Shown piece by piece: positions 7,801 through 16,982 of a DNA stretch of 64,000 nt. The translations under genes and the position numbers were made by a program. Every line of letters starts with the position of its first letter. Position 1 is the first letter of the stretch. The notes below the pieces were generated by a model that saw nothing but the letters and a program-made list of their open reading frames with translations, ran no database searches and was not told where the DNA came from. Source of the stretch: Mucilaginibacter pankratovii. Its GTDB lineage: Bacteria > Bacteroidota > Bacteroidia > Sphingobacteriales > Sphingobacteriaceae. The stretch is taken from positions 124,001 to 188,000 of the forward strand of contig NZ_JACWMY010000009.1 of NCBI RefSeq assembly GCF_014773265.1, given 5' to 3'.

Positions 7801-8908
7801 ATACATTATCTACACCCTGCTGGCTTTATTGGTTGCCTTCCTTATTTATAACAAGTTTTTTAGCAAGCATGCTAAAGAACGCGATGCCATTACAGGCGGG
7901 GCAGGAGGCGGTGGTGCCAAAGGGGGTAAGGATGCTAAAGGTGGAAAGGGTGGGAGAGCAAACCCGCCGGTATCGGTAGTGCTGATGGTTGTAAAAGATA
8001 CTGCCGTGAGCAACCAGATCGATATCACAGGCACTATAGATGCCAACGAAAAAGTAAGCCTGATAAGCCAAACAGCCGGCAATATTACCGGTATATATTT
8101 TACCGAAGGCACTAAAGTGAGCAAAGGGCAATTGCTGGTAAAAGTTTACAACCAGGACCAGCAGGCAGCCCTCCAACAGATAAATGCGCAGATGGTACTG
8201 GCACGTGACATCAACAACCGTAACAAAATACTGTTAGAGAAAGAGGCGGTGAGCAAGGAGGAATACGAAACCTCGCTATCGTCGCTAAACGCCATGAAAG
8301 CACAGGCAGACGTGATCAGGGCACAAATAAGCCGTACCGAGATCCGTGCGCCATTTTCGGGCACTATTGGTTTGCGCAATGTGAGCCCGGGTGGTTATCT
8401 TTCGCCCTCCACGCCCATCGCCACCATCGTCAATATAGATCCGGCAAAGGTTACCTTCTCGGTACCTGAGCGTTACCTGCCTATCATTGGCAAAGGCAGC
8501 AAGGTAAAGTTTACTATCGAGAGCTCACAAAAAGAATTTGCCGCAACGGTTTATGCTATCGAGCCATCGCTGGATGCTACATCGCGTACCATTACCGTAC
8601 GGGCTAAAGCGCCAAACCCGGGTAACCAGCTTACGGCTGGTTCGTTCGCTAAAATAAATTTAACGCTCGATCAGATTCCCAAAACCATTATGGTACCTAC
8701 CGAATGCGTGATCCCCGATTTGAAAAGCAGCAAGGTGTATTTATACAAAAACGGCATAGCCGTAGCGCAAAATGTAAAAACCGACCTGCGTACCGATACC
8801 AAAATACAAATTGTTGATGGGTTGAAACAGGGCGATAGTTTGGTAGTGTCGGGGTTGATCCAGATCCGCCCGAAATCGCCATTGAAAGTTCTAAAAGTTA
8901 TACAATAG
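7790..8908 (+). CDS. RND efflux periplasmic adaptor (membrane fusion protein)
   Basis: A 372-aa HlyD/AcrA-type adaptor linking inner-membrane pump and outer-membrane channel. An N-terminal membrane anchor (residues 4-24) is followed by an unusual Gly/Lys-rich linker at about 36-59 (GGAGGGGAKGGKDAKGGKGG). Then come the lipoyl half-motifs (ISQTAGNITGIYFTEGTKV and TEIRAPFSGTIGLRNVSPG), an alpha-helical hairpin, and beta-barrel and MP domains ending LIQIRPKSPLKVLK. No lipobox Cys, so it is anchored by the helix. First gene of a three-gene operon; the pump gene starts 4 bases after its stop. Confidence 0.95.
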   Translation: MKTKYIIYTLLALLVAFLIYNKFFSKHAKERDAITGGAGGGGAKGGKDAKGGKGGRANPPVSVVLMVVKDTAVSNQIDITGTIDANEKVSLISQTAGNITGIYFTEGTKVSKGQLLVKVYNQDQQAALQQINAQMVLARDINNRNKILLEKEAVSKEEYETSLSSLNAMKAQADVIRAQISRTEIRAPFSGTIGLRNVSPGGYLSPSTPIATIVNIDPAKVTFSVPERYLPIIGKGSKVKFTIESSQKEFAATVYAIEPSLDATSRTITVRAKAPNPGNQLTAGSFAKINLTLDQIPKTIMVPTECVIPDLKSSKVYLYKNGIAVAQNVKTDLRTDTKIQIVDGLKQGDSLVVSGLIQIRPKSPLKVLKVIQ

Positions 8909-8912
8909 CCAT

Positions 8913-11900
8913 ATGAGTTTATCGTCCATAAGTATAAAAAGGCCGGTACTGGCAACGGTAATGTCGGTTGTTATTGTCGTATTTGGCGTAATTGGCTATA
9001 CCTTTTTAGGGGTGAGGGATTTCCCCTCGGTAGATCCGCCTATCATTTCCGTATCCACCAGCTACTCGGGCGCCAACGCCGATGTAGTAGAATCGCAGAT
9101 AACCGAGCCATTGGAGAAAGCCATTAACGGTGTACCAGGGATTCGTAATATCTCGTCAACAAGTTCGGTAGGGAGCAGCAATATTACCGTAGAGTTTAAC
9201 CTTGATGCCGACCTGGAGACCGCCGCAAACGATGTGCGCGATAAAGTGAGCCAGGCACAGCGCCAGCTGCCACAGGATATTAACGCTCCGCCGGTAGTTA
9301 CCAAAGCCGATGCCAGTGCCGATAACATCATCACCCTTACCGTAAGCAGCGATAAGCGCAACATTATGCAGGTGAATGATTTTGCCGAAAATGTGTTGCA
9401 GGAAGGTTTGCAAACTATCCCCGGTGTAAGTACCATCAACATACAGGGGCAGCGCCAGTACGCCATGCGTTTATGGATAGACCCTAACAAGCTTTCGGCA
9501 TTGGGCCTGACGGCGACAGATATCGGCACCGCGCTAAACCGCGAGAACGTGGAGCTGCCCGCAGGTAAAATTGAAGGTAACAATACCGAGATCACCATTC
9601 GTGCCCTGGGTAAACTTACCAACGAAAAAGATTTTAATAACCTCATCATCCGTGCCGATAGTAACCGGGTGATCAGGCTGAGCGATATTGGTTACGCGGT
9701 GCTGGGTTCTGCCAATGAGGAAACCTCGCTGAAAGAATCTTTTGTGCCGATGGTGAGCCTCAACGTAGTGCCCCAGCCGGGTGCCAATTATGTGCAGATA
9801 GCCAAAGATTTTTATATCAGGCTGGCGCAGATCCAAAAAGACCTGCCGCCCGATATTAAGGTGAAGGTGGCTTTGGATAATACCAAATTCATCAACAACT
9901 CCATAGTGGAGGTAAAGGAAACGCTGCTGATCTCTTTTGTACTGGTGGTGATCATCATCTACCTGTTCTTCCGCGATTGGCTCATCGCCTTCCGCCCGCT
10001 GATTGATATCCCGGTGTCCTTAATTGGGGCGTTCTTTATCATGTATGTATTTGGGTATTCCATCAATATATTAACCCTGCTGGGCATTGTGCTCGCCACG
10101 GGTTTGGTGGTGGATGATGGTATTGTGGTAACCGAGAACATCTACAAAAAAGTAGAAGGCGGTATGGCCATCAGGCAGGCAGCATTCCAGGGCTCAGCAG
10201 AGATCTTCTTCGCGGTAGTATCTACTTCGGTTACGCTGGCGGCGGTGTTTTTACCCATCATGTTTTTACAGGGTTTTACAGGCAGGCTGTTCCGCGAATT
10301 TGCGGTAGTGGTGGCAGGCTCGGTACTGATATCGGCATTTGTGTCGCTTTCCTTAACGCCGATGCTGAACGTAAAGCTGATCCGCAAGAGTCAGAAAAAA
10401 TCAAAGTTCTACGAGAGAACCGAGCCTTTCTTCGAAAGCATGACCAATGGTTACACCGAAACGCTGGTGAACTTCATGAAGAAGAAATGGGTATCGTTTG
10501 TGATATTGGGGGGCTCGCTCTTACTTACAGGTGTGTTATTCAAAATAACCCCATCGGAGCTCGCCCCGCTTGACGACCGCAGCTTGCTGCGTTATTCGGT
10601 AACAGGTTCGGAAGGTGCAACATACGAGTACATGACCCGCTACATGGATAAGGTAGCCCAGATCGTTGCTGATTCGGTGCCCGAAGCAAATGTGAACCTC
10701 GAGATCGTATCACCATCATTCGGTGGCGGCGGTTCGGCAAACTCGGGCTTTGGCCGCGTTGGTTTAGTACCGCCGGATCAGCGGAAGCGAACCCAACAGC
10801 AGATAGCCGATTTCCTGAATAAAAAATTACGCGCCATGCCCGATGCAAGGGCTATAGTGGTGCAGGAACAAACCATAAGCGGTGGTGGTAGCGGTGCGCG
10901 TACCTCGCTGCCGGTGCAGTTTGTTATTCAAAACCAGGATTTTGAAAAGATCCGCAAGGTGCTGCCCGATTTTTTTGCAGAGGTATCAAAAAGCCCCGTT
11001 TTCCAGGGGACAGACATCAACCTTAAATTTACCAAACCCGAACTGCGCGTAACAACCGACCGCGACCGTGCACGCGACCTGGGTGTTTCGGTAGAAGATA
11101 TTGCCCAAACTTTGCAGCTGTATTACAGCGGTGGCCGTTTAGATTATTTCCTCATCAACGGTAAGCAATACCAGGTAATTGCCCAGGTAGACCGCGCCAA
11201 CCGCGACCAGCCGCTGGATCTGAAATCGGTTTACGTGCGCAGCTCAAAAGGTAATTTGGTACAGCTGGATAACGTAGTAAAGATACAGGAAAGCGCCACG
11301 CCCCCCTCTATCTTCCACTTTAACCGTTATAAATCGGCAACCGTGCAGGCTGGTCTCGCCCCGGGCAAAACCGTGGGAGACGGCATCGCCGAAATGAACC
11401 GGATCTCTAAAGAAATGCTGGACGAAACCTTCAGCACCGCGCTAAGCGGCCCATCAAGGGACTTTGCTGAAGGCTCATCAAATATCGCCTTCGCATTTTT
11501 ATTTGCACTTTTGCTTATTTACCTGGTGCTGGCTGCTCAGTTTGAGAGTTTTGTTGACCCTATTATTGTGATGCTTACGGTACCTTTGGCTATAGCCGGC
11601 GCGTTCCTTTCACTTTGGCTGTTCGATCAAACCTGGAACATTTTCGCACAGATAGGCGTAATTACCCTGGTAGGGCTGGTAACCAAAAACGGTATCTTAA
11701 TTGTAGAGTTTGCCAACCAGCGCATGGAGCAGGGCCTAAATAAATACGAGGCCGTAGTGGAGGCCGCTACTTCCCGTTTACGCCCCATATTAATGACCAG
11801 TTTGGCCGTGGTGCTTGGCTCGGTACCAATTGCTTTAGCTTTGGGCGCGGGTGCAAAAAGCCGGGTATCGTTAGGTATCGTAATTATTGGGGGGATGCTT

Positions 11901-12041
11901 TTCTCGCTGGTGCTTACACTTTATGTGATCCCAACCATGTATATGGTATTCGCCTCTAAAACCCGTAAAGACCCTGACGAAGAAACCGAAGAAGAGGCAA
12001 GCGCTATTCATCCATCGCATATCATCATTCAAAAACATTAA
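8913..12041 (+). CDS. RND (HAE1-type) efflux pump permease
   Basis: A 1042-aa inner-membrane proton/drug antiporter, close to the 1049 aa of AcrB. The helix-4 proton relay appears as GLVVDDGIVVTEN with Asp401 and Asp402. The helix-10 partner Lys is K925 in LVTKNGILIVEFANQ. Two large periplasmic loops (about 35-335 and 560-860) form the porter and docking domains. It lies between the adaptor gene and the TolC-like gene (6-base gap). Substrates cannot be told from sequence. Confidence 0.96.
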   Translation: MSLSSISIKRPVLATVMSVVIVVFGVIGYTFLGVRDFPSVDPPIISVSTSYSGANADVVESQITEPLEKAINGVPGIRNISSTSSVGSSNITVEFNLDADLETAANDVRDKVSQAQRQLPQDINAPPVVTKADASADNIITLTVSSDKRNIMQVNDFAENVLQEGLQTIPGVSTINIQGQRQYAMRLWIDPNKLSALGLTATDIGTALNRENVELPAGKIEGNNTEITIRALGKLTNEKDFNNLIIRADSNRVIRLSDIGYAVLGSANEETSLKESFVPMVSLNVVPQPGANYVQIAKDFYIRLAQIQKDLPPDIKVKVALDNTKFINNSIVEVKETLLISFVLVVIIIYLFFRDWLIAFRPLIDIPVSLIGAFFIMYVFGYSINILTLLGIVLATGLVVDDGIVVTENIYKKVEGGMAIRQAAFQGSAEIFFAVVSTSVTLAAVFLPIMFLQGFTGRLFREFAVVVAGSVLISAFVSLSLTPMLNVKLIRKSQKKSKFYERTEPFFESMTNGYTETLVNFMKKKWVSFVILGGSLLLTGVLFKITPSELAPLDDRSLLRYSVTGSEGATYEYMTRYMDKVAQIVADSVPEANVNLEIVSPSFGGGGSANSGFGRVGLVPPDQRKRTQQQIADFLNKKLRAMPDARAIVVQEQTISGGGSGARTSLPVQFVIQNQDFEKIRKVLPDFFAEVSKSPVFQGTDINLKFTKPELRVTTDRDRARDLGVSVEDIAQTLQLYYSGGRLDYFLINGKQYQVIAQVDRANRDQPLDLKSVYVRSSKGNLVQLDNVVKIQESATPPSIFHFNRYKSATVQAGLAPGKTVGDGIAEMNRISKEMLDETFSTALSGPSRDFAEGSSNIAFAFLFALLLIYLVLAAQFESFVDPIIVMLTVPLAIAGAFLSLWLFDQTWNIFAQIGVITLVGLVTKNGILIVEFANQRMEQGLNKYEAVVEAATSRLRPILMTSLAVVLGSVPIALALGAGAKSRVSLGIVIIGGMLFSLVLTLYVIPTMYMVFASKTRKDPDEETEEEASAIHPSHIIIQKH

Positions 12042-12047
12042 GCAGCC

Positions 12048-13364
12048 ATGAACATCAAATATATAATCGGCTTAATTTTTTGCTGCGTGGGTTTTGCTAC
12101 CGCGAAAGCACAGGACGCGCCGGTACTTACCCTGCGCGAGGCGGTGGAGATCGCTCTAAAGAACAATTACAACATTAAGCTGTCGCAAAACAACGCGGCC
12201 ATATCCGGTAATAACGTAACGCTGGGCAATGCCGGCTTTTTGCCAACGGTAACAGGTAACCTTACTCAAAACAGCAGCATACAAACCACCAAGCAAACCC
12301 GCAGCGACGGAACGGTGAACGACATCAAAAATGCGCATAACAGCAACTTAAACTACGGCGTAAACCTCAACTGGACAATATTTGACGGTTTTGCCATGTT
12401 TGCTACCTACGATCAGTTGAAACAGCTGGATAAGCTTGGCGCCATCCGCCTGCAGGATACCATCCAGAGCACCGTAGCCAGCGTTATCAATACGTATTAT
12501 AACCTCATCAGCCAAAACGAGCAGATAAAAGCATTGCGCGGGGCCATAGATATCTCGCGCACGCAATTGCGGTACTCCAATGATAAGTTTACCGTTGGGC
12601 GTGTTTCGCGCTTAGATGTATACAACGCGCAGGTAAATTTGAATACCGATACCGCCGCGCTTATTGTACAATTGCAGCAATTTAAAAGCAGCAAAATTCA
12701 GCTAAACCAGCTGCTGGTGCGCGATCTGCAAACCGATTTTTCGGTAGGCGATACCATCGAGGTAGACCGCTCTTTGGTTTTGGGCGATATCATCAGCAAA
12801 GCGCAAACGCAAAACCCGGGCATCCTTTCGTCGCAAATAAGCAAGCGCCTGGCCGAGATCAACCTGAAACAGGTACGCAGCACGCGTTACCCGGTGGTAG
12901 GGCTTACATCGGGTTATACCTTTTCGCGCAGCAATACGCCTGCTGGCTTCACCCTGCAGCAAAACGCGCACGGCCTTGCATACGGGGTTACTGCATCTAT
13001 CAACATCTTCGATGGGTTGAACCAATGGCGGAGGGAGCGTAACGCCAAATTGCAGATAGATAACGCGGATATCGACTACAAAAAAACGATGCTGGATGTT
13101 GAAGCGCAGATCAGCAATTTCTACGTTTCGTACCTTTCGGGGCTCGACCTGATCAGGATAGGGCAATCTAACGTGGAACTGGCGCGCAAAAACCTGGAGA
13201 TCTCCTTAGAAAAATACAGGCTGGGCAACATCACCCCGCTGGAGATCCGCGAAGCGCAAAGGAACTACCTGGATGCACAATCCACCTTCTTTTCGGCACA
13301 ATATCAAAGCAAAATGGCCGAGGTTACCTTAAAACAAATTACCAATAGTATTAATATTCAATAA
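12048..13364 (+). CDS. TolC-family outer-membrane efflux channel
   Basis: A 438-aa outer-membrane factor with a signal peptide (IIGLIFCCVGFATAKA, cleaved near 21) and two OEP repeats. Each repeat starts with the TolC-type helix (LTLREAVEIALKNNYNIKLSQNN near the start; LGDIISKAQTQNPGIL mid-protein). The second repeat ends with LEISLEKYRLGNITPLEIREAQRNYLDAQ. Last gene of the RND operon. It lacks an evident lipobox Cys, unlike the OprM type. Confidence 0.93.
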   Translation: MNIKYIIGLIFCCVGFATAKAQDAPVLTLREAVEIALKNNYNIKLSQNNAAISGNNVTLGNAGFLPTVTGNLTQNSSIQTTKQTRSDGTVNDIKNAHNSNLNYGVNLNWTIFDGFAMFATYDQLKQLDKLGAIRLQDTIQSTVASVINTYYNLISQNEQIKALRGAIDISRTQLRYSNDKFTVGRVSRLDVYNAQVNLNTDTAALIVQLQQFKSSKIQLNQLLVRDLQTDFSVGDTIEVDRSLVLGDIISKAQTQNPGILSSQISKRLAEINLKQVRSTRYPVVGLTSGYTFSRSNTPAGFTLQQNAHGLAYGVTASINIFDGLNQWRRERNAKLQIDNADIDYKKTMLDVEAQISNFYVSYLSGLDLIRIGQSNVELARKNLEISLEKYRLGNITPLEIREAQRNYLDAQSTFFSAQYQSKMAEVTLKQITNSINIQ

Positions 13365-13389
13365 AGTATATTTAATTGCTTTAAAAGAT

Positions 13390-13397
13390 TATTTTTG
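13390..13397 (+). promoter_or_regulatory. -7 box before the response regulator
   Basis: TATTTTTG fits TAnnTTTG and ends three bases before ATG 13401. The TTG inside this box (13395) could be read as an alternative start, but a promoter function for it makes ATG 13401 the better choice and implies a leaderless or nearly leaderless mRNA. Confidence 0.45.
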
Positions 13398-13400
13398 AAC

Positions 13401-13784
13401 ATGCCTGTCCGCTATAAAACTTGTTTGCTCATCGATGATAATTACATCGATAACTTTGTGACGCGCAAGATTTTAGAGAGCGGCAACTTTGCGGAGAAGA
13501 TCATTGTTCAGCAATCGCCCCAGGAAGCTTTAATAGCTATACAACAGGGTATTATTAAACCGGATGTTATTTTTTTAGATATCCGCATGCCTGTGATGAC
13601 CGGCTTTGAATTTTTAGAAGAATACGATAAGCTGGACCTTGATTTAGAAAATCCGGTGAAGATCTTCATGCTGTCGTCTTCGCTGGACCCAACCGATATG
13701 AGCAATTCGCGTAATAGCAGGCATGTAGCGCAATTTATACACAAACCACTAACTTACGAGGCGCTCCAAGAACTTAGCACATGA
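13401..13784 (+). CDS. Single-domain response regulator (CheY-like receiver)
   Basis: A 127-aa receiver with no output domain. The acidic pair is in LLIDDNYID (residues 12-13), the phospho-acceptor is Asp60 (VIFLDIRMP), the switch Ser is in FMLSSSLDP, and the conserved Lys is K115 (FIHKP). I chose ATG 13401 rather than TTG 13395 because that TTG lies in a promoter box. Its stop overlaps the next gene's ATG (ATGA at 13781-13784), so it is translationally coupled to the sugar kinase. No cognate histidine kinase is adjacent. Confidence 0.9.
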   Translation: MPVRYKTCLLIDDNYIDNFVTRKILESGNFAEKIIVQQSPQEALIAIQQGIIKPDVIFLDIRMPVMTGFEFLEEYDKLDLDLENPVKIFMLSSSLDPTDMSNSRNSRHVAQFIHKPLTYEALQELST

Positions 13785-14632
13785 TATTAGTAGCAGATAG
13801 CGGGTCGTCCAAAACAGATTGGCTGCTTTCGGGCCCGGATGGCGAGCCTAAAGCATTCAGGTCGGTAGGGCTAAACCCATACTTTCTTACCGAAAAAGAA
13901 ATTCTAAAGATACTCCAGGAGCAGATAACCGATCTGCTGCCCTACGCCCCGCAAATAGCAGAGATCTACTTTTTTGGTGCAGGATGCTCCAGTCCCGACA
14001 GGCACGAGATCGTTTCCAATGCATTGAGTGTGCTTTTTCCACAATCTTATATCAGCGTAGATAGCGACCTGTTGGCGTCTGCATACGCCACCTGCGGGCG
14101 CGAGAAAGGTTTTTGCTGCATATTGGGCACCGGATCAAACATATCTTTTTTTGATGGCGAAGAACTCCACGACGGGCATCACGGCCTGGGTTATGTTTTA
14201 GGGGATGAGGGCGCCGGTACTATTATTGGCAAAACCCTGGTAACCGATTTTTTATACGGCAAAATGCCGCATCATATTCATGTGCTGTTTAACGAAGCCT
14301 ATCACCTGGATAAGGAAGTGGTGATAAAAAATGTGTATCAGCGCCCGGCAGCAAACTCTTACCTGGCATCGTTTTCTAAGTTTATTGCCGGCATCCGCGA
14401 AACAGAATACGCCCAGGCGCTGCTAAGAAACATTTTCCAGGAGTTTGTAGATACCAATGTTAAAAGCTACCCGCAATACAACAAATTCAAATGCCACTTT
14501 GTGGGCTCTATCGCCTTTGTTTTCTCTATCGAGTTAAAAGCGGTATGTGAAGAAAACGGGGTGCATGTAGGCAAGATCATCAAGCAACCCATAAACGATC
14601 TGCTGGAGTTTATGGTGAAGAGGAACGGGTAA
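13781..14632 (+). CDS. BadF/BadG-family sugar kinase (N-acetylglucosamine kinase type)
   Basis: A 283-aa ASKHA-fold ATPase. Phosphate 1 motif DSGSSKTDWLL is at residues 5-15, adenosine/phosphate 2 motif CILGTGSNISFF is in mid-protein, and LGDEGAGTIIGKTLV is characteristic of BadF/NAGK-like kinases. The likely role is phosphorylation of amino sugars from peptidoglycan or chitin turnover; the substrate is inferred from family only. Coupled by a 4-base overlap to the preceding response regulator. Its TAA abuts the TTA of the convergent lipoprotein gene (TAATTA at 14630-14635). Confidence 0.88.
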   Translation: MILVADSGSSKTDWLLSGPDGEPKAFRSVGLNPYFLTEKEILKILQEQITDLLPYAPQIAEIYFFGAGCSSPDRHEIVSNALSVLFPQSYISVDSDLLASAYATCGREKGFCCILGTGSNISFFDGEELHDGHHGLGYVLGDEGAGTIIGKTLVTDFLYGKMPHHIHVLFNEAYHLDKEVVIKNVYQRPAANSYLASFSKFIAGIRETEYAQALLRNIFQEFVDTNVKSYPQYNKFKCHFVGSIAFVFSIELKAVCEENGVHVGKIIKQPINDLLEFMVKRNG

Positions 14633-15070
14633 TTATTTTTCCTGCTCGTAATCAATCACCCAATTACGGCTGATAAGTTCTTGTTCGGTATATTCAAACC
14701 GTTTTAAATATTTGCCGTCTATGACGACATCGCCTACAACATTGTCCTGGTGCTGACTGATTTCCTTCACCGAGAAAATGTAAACAAATAGTTTTTTACT
14801 GGGGCCGCGATCTATGTAGTCATGCCAGGCGTCATCTCTTCCCGACTTAACGATATCTTTGGTCGAATCCGGCATAATTGCTTTATAGCCAGCAATGGTG
14901 TGTCCAACATTGTTCATCTCGGGCAATTCCCTGTCTGCATATTCTACTGTAATAATCTCCTTTGATTTGTTATGAACTTTCAACTTATGATTGTAATAGT
15001 CGCAGCTACTGATCAAAGTGATCACTAATATTAAAGATAGACTGAGAATCAATAACTTGTTTTTCATCAT
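14633..15070 (-). CDS. Hypothetical lipoprotein
   Basis: A 145-aa protein with a lipoprotein signal (hydrophobic core LLILSLSLILVITL, lipobox LISSC, Cys at about 23). The mature part is a small soluble domain of mixed charge with no motif I recognise. Either of two adjacent ATGs (15070 or 15067) could start it. It is convergent with the kinase gene with no intervening base. The 280-bp region upstream is rich in GTAAAC/GTTTAC repeats that may regulate it. Confidence 0.75.
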   Translation of the reverse strand: MMKNKLLILSLSLILVITLISSCDYYNHKLKVHNKSKEIITVEYADRELPEMNNVGHTIAGYKAIMPDSTKDIVKSGRDDAWHDYIDRGPSKKLFVYIFSVKEISQHQDNVVGDVVIDGKYLKRFEYTEQELISRNWVIDYEQEK

Positions 15071-15213
15071 GTTTAACCTTAATACTTTTGCCCGTAAAAA
15101 GTAACCTTATTCTTTTTTTGCAAACCAGCCGCTGCTTGTGGCCATTACGGTGGATTGAACGCTGATACGACTTTACCAAAATTAAACGTGTGCCAGGATT
15201 TATGTAAACCCTG

Positions 15214-15287
15214 TTAAAGTATAAATATTTGATTATCAAATATTTAAAAAGTTTACATCTGAATTGTGTAAACTTTTGTAAACTTTT
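15214..15287. repeat. Cluster of GTAAAC/GTTTAC repeats and an AT-rich palindrome
   Basis: GTAAAC occurs at 15214, its complement GTTTAC at 15251, and a tandem GTAAACTTTT pair at 15268-15287. Between the first two is a palindrome with 10-bp arms (15223-15232, 15236-15245) and a 3-nt loop. AAAAAGTTTAC (15246-15256) is inverted relative to the tandem copies. The region is upstream of the lipoprotein gene at 15070 and downstream of lnt; nothing else was seen in 15071-15350 apart from a possible minus-strand -7 box TAATTTTG at 15177-15184. Confidence 0.5.
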
Positions 15288-15350
15288 TTGCCAATCGCAG
15301 ATGCAGCTTTGTTAAGCTAAAGGAAATTTTGGCTTACAACCAAACGCGAT

Positions 15351-16982
15351 TTACCCATTAATTTTTGCCGCTACATTCTTTTTGAAAAATGCTTTTATCA
15401 ATAAAAAGGCAATCCCCAGCACGGCCAAAATGCTGCCGGTCTTTGGCAGGTAATCGCCGTATGCCACGTAAAAGGTAATGTCGCTGTTGAGGTTGATATC
15501 CTGCTTCAGGGCCGTTTTTACCCACCAGGCGCTATGTTGCACCACATCGCCGCGCTGGTTGATAAATGCGGAGATGCCCGTATTGGCCGAGCGGCATACC
15601 CAGCGGCGGGTTTCGATGGCGCGCAGTTTGGCGTAATCCAGGTGCTGATCTTTCCCTGACGTGTTTTCCCACCAGCCATCGTTGGTAATAATGGCGATGA
15701 ACTCCGAACCCTGCCTTACCGATTTGGCCACCCACTCGCCCCAGATGGAGTCGTAGCAAATAACCGGCGTTACGCCAATGCCGCTTTGCGAATAAAATAC
15801 GCTGGGCTCGGGCTGTATGGTGTAATTACCCGTGGCCCCACCCAAATGCGCAAACACAGGTTTCAGGAAAAACAACGCGTTGGCAAAGGGCAGCGATTCG
15901 GCACCCGGCACCAACCGCGATTTATGGTAGAACTGCACCTTGGCGGAATTCTCGATATTGATTGCCGTGCTATAGCGGTCCCAAAAACCACCATCGGGGA
16001 TAGGTGAAGCGGTTTTGTTTACAAGCTTATCGTAAAAGCGGTAGGTTTCGCCCCCGGTAAGCACATTGGCATTTTTGTACTTGTAGAGAAAACGCCTTAC
16101 CTGCAAATAATAATTGTTTGTTAAAACACGGTCCTCATCAATTGGCTCTACAATAGCAGTTTCGGGCCAGATGAAAAATTCGGTGTTGCGCTGTGCCAGC
16201 GAATCGGACAGTTTGGTAAGCGTTTCTATCTGGTTATAAACCGGGATGGTGCCTTCCTTTTCATACGGGTTGATATTGGGCTGCGCAACCACAATGTTGG
16301 CCGGGTTTATGTGTTCCTCATAACTGTAATAACGTGTTAGTGAGATACCCAACGGTATCACCAGAACCAGTGTAAGGCTGATGATAAGCTTTAACCTGAG
16401 TTGTTTGGTCTGTTCCTCGCGAAGCCCGATGTAAATTAAAAAAAATAGGATGTTTGCCGCCCATACCCAAATGGTACCGCCGTATACGCCGGTATACTCG
16501 TACCATTGCACCCATTGGTGCGATACCGCGAAACCGTTGCCCAAAGTCATCCAGGGGAAGTTGAGGTCCCAGCTTTGGTGCAGGTATTCGTAGCCTATCC
16601 AAAAACAAACCAAGCCGATCAAGCCGATAGTTCGGTTGGTTCTTAGGCGCAGGCGGTAATACAACCAGCAGGCAGTACTCATCAATAATGGCCCCAATGT
16701 GTACGGTATTATCGAGATGGGCGCGGCCACAATCGGGCCTATCATTTTTAGCGAGTTATAAACCCAGTAAACACACAGCGTGTTCCAAATTACAAAACCT
16801 ACAAAGGTAGTGTTGAAGATCTGCTTTCCCTTTTTTGCGGAGGTGGATTGGATGATATTTTCCATCGCCAGCAACATCGGCACCAATCCTAAAAACAAAA
16901 GTATGGTTGTGTAAGGGGTGGGCGGCCAGGCCAGCCAGAGCATTAAGCCGGAGAATATAGATAGGAGGATATTTTTTTTCAT
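15351..16982 (-). CDS. lnt: Apolipoprotein N-acyltransferase
   Basis: A 543-aa inner-membrane enzyme that adds the third acyl chain to lipoproteins. About six N-terminal and one C-terminal membrane helices enclose a nitrilase-fold domain (about 220-500). The catalytic triad is visible as Glu in FIWPETAIVEP, Lys in FYHKSRLVPGAE and Cys in PVICYDSIWGEW. Last gene of a probable rsmI-DinB-lnt operon; its ATG overlaps the preceding stop by one base (TAATG). The window encodes several lipoproteins that are potential substrates. Confidence 0.95.
   Translation of the reverse strand: MKKNILLSIFSGLMLWLAWPPTPYTTILLFLGLVPMLLAMENIIQSTSAKKGKQIFNTTFVGFVIWNTLCVYWVYNSLKMIGPIVAAPISIIPYTLGPLLMSTACWLYYRLRLRTNRTIGLIGLVCFWIGYEYLHQSWDLNFPWMTLGNGFAVSHQWVQWYEYTGVYGGTIWVWAANILFFLIYIGLREEQTKQLRLKLIISLTLVLVIPLGISLTRYYSYEEHINPANIVVAQPNINPYEKEGTIPVYNQIETLTKLSDSLAQRNTEFFIWPETAIVEPIDEDRVLTNNYYLQVRRFLYKYKNANVLTGGETYRFYDKLVNKTASPIPDGGFWDRYSTAINIENSAKVQFYHKSRLVPGAESLPFANALFFLKPVFAHLGGATGNYTIQPEPSVFYSQSGIGVTPVICYDSIWGEWVAKSVRQGSEFIAIITNDGWWENTSGKDQHLDYAKLRAIETRRWVCRSANTGISAFINQRGDVVQHSAWWVKTALKQDINLNSDITFYVAYGDYLPKTGSILAVLGIAFLLIKAFFKKNVAAKING

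Noticed and set aside
9062..9649. Minus-strand frame of 195 codons in the RND pump gene
   Set aside because: Antisense to a well-conserved pump gene, with no recognisable motif.
13395..13397. TTG start for the response regulator
   Set aside because: The TTG is part of a TATTTTTG promoter box; ATG 13401 gives the expected receiver start.
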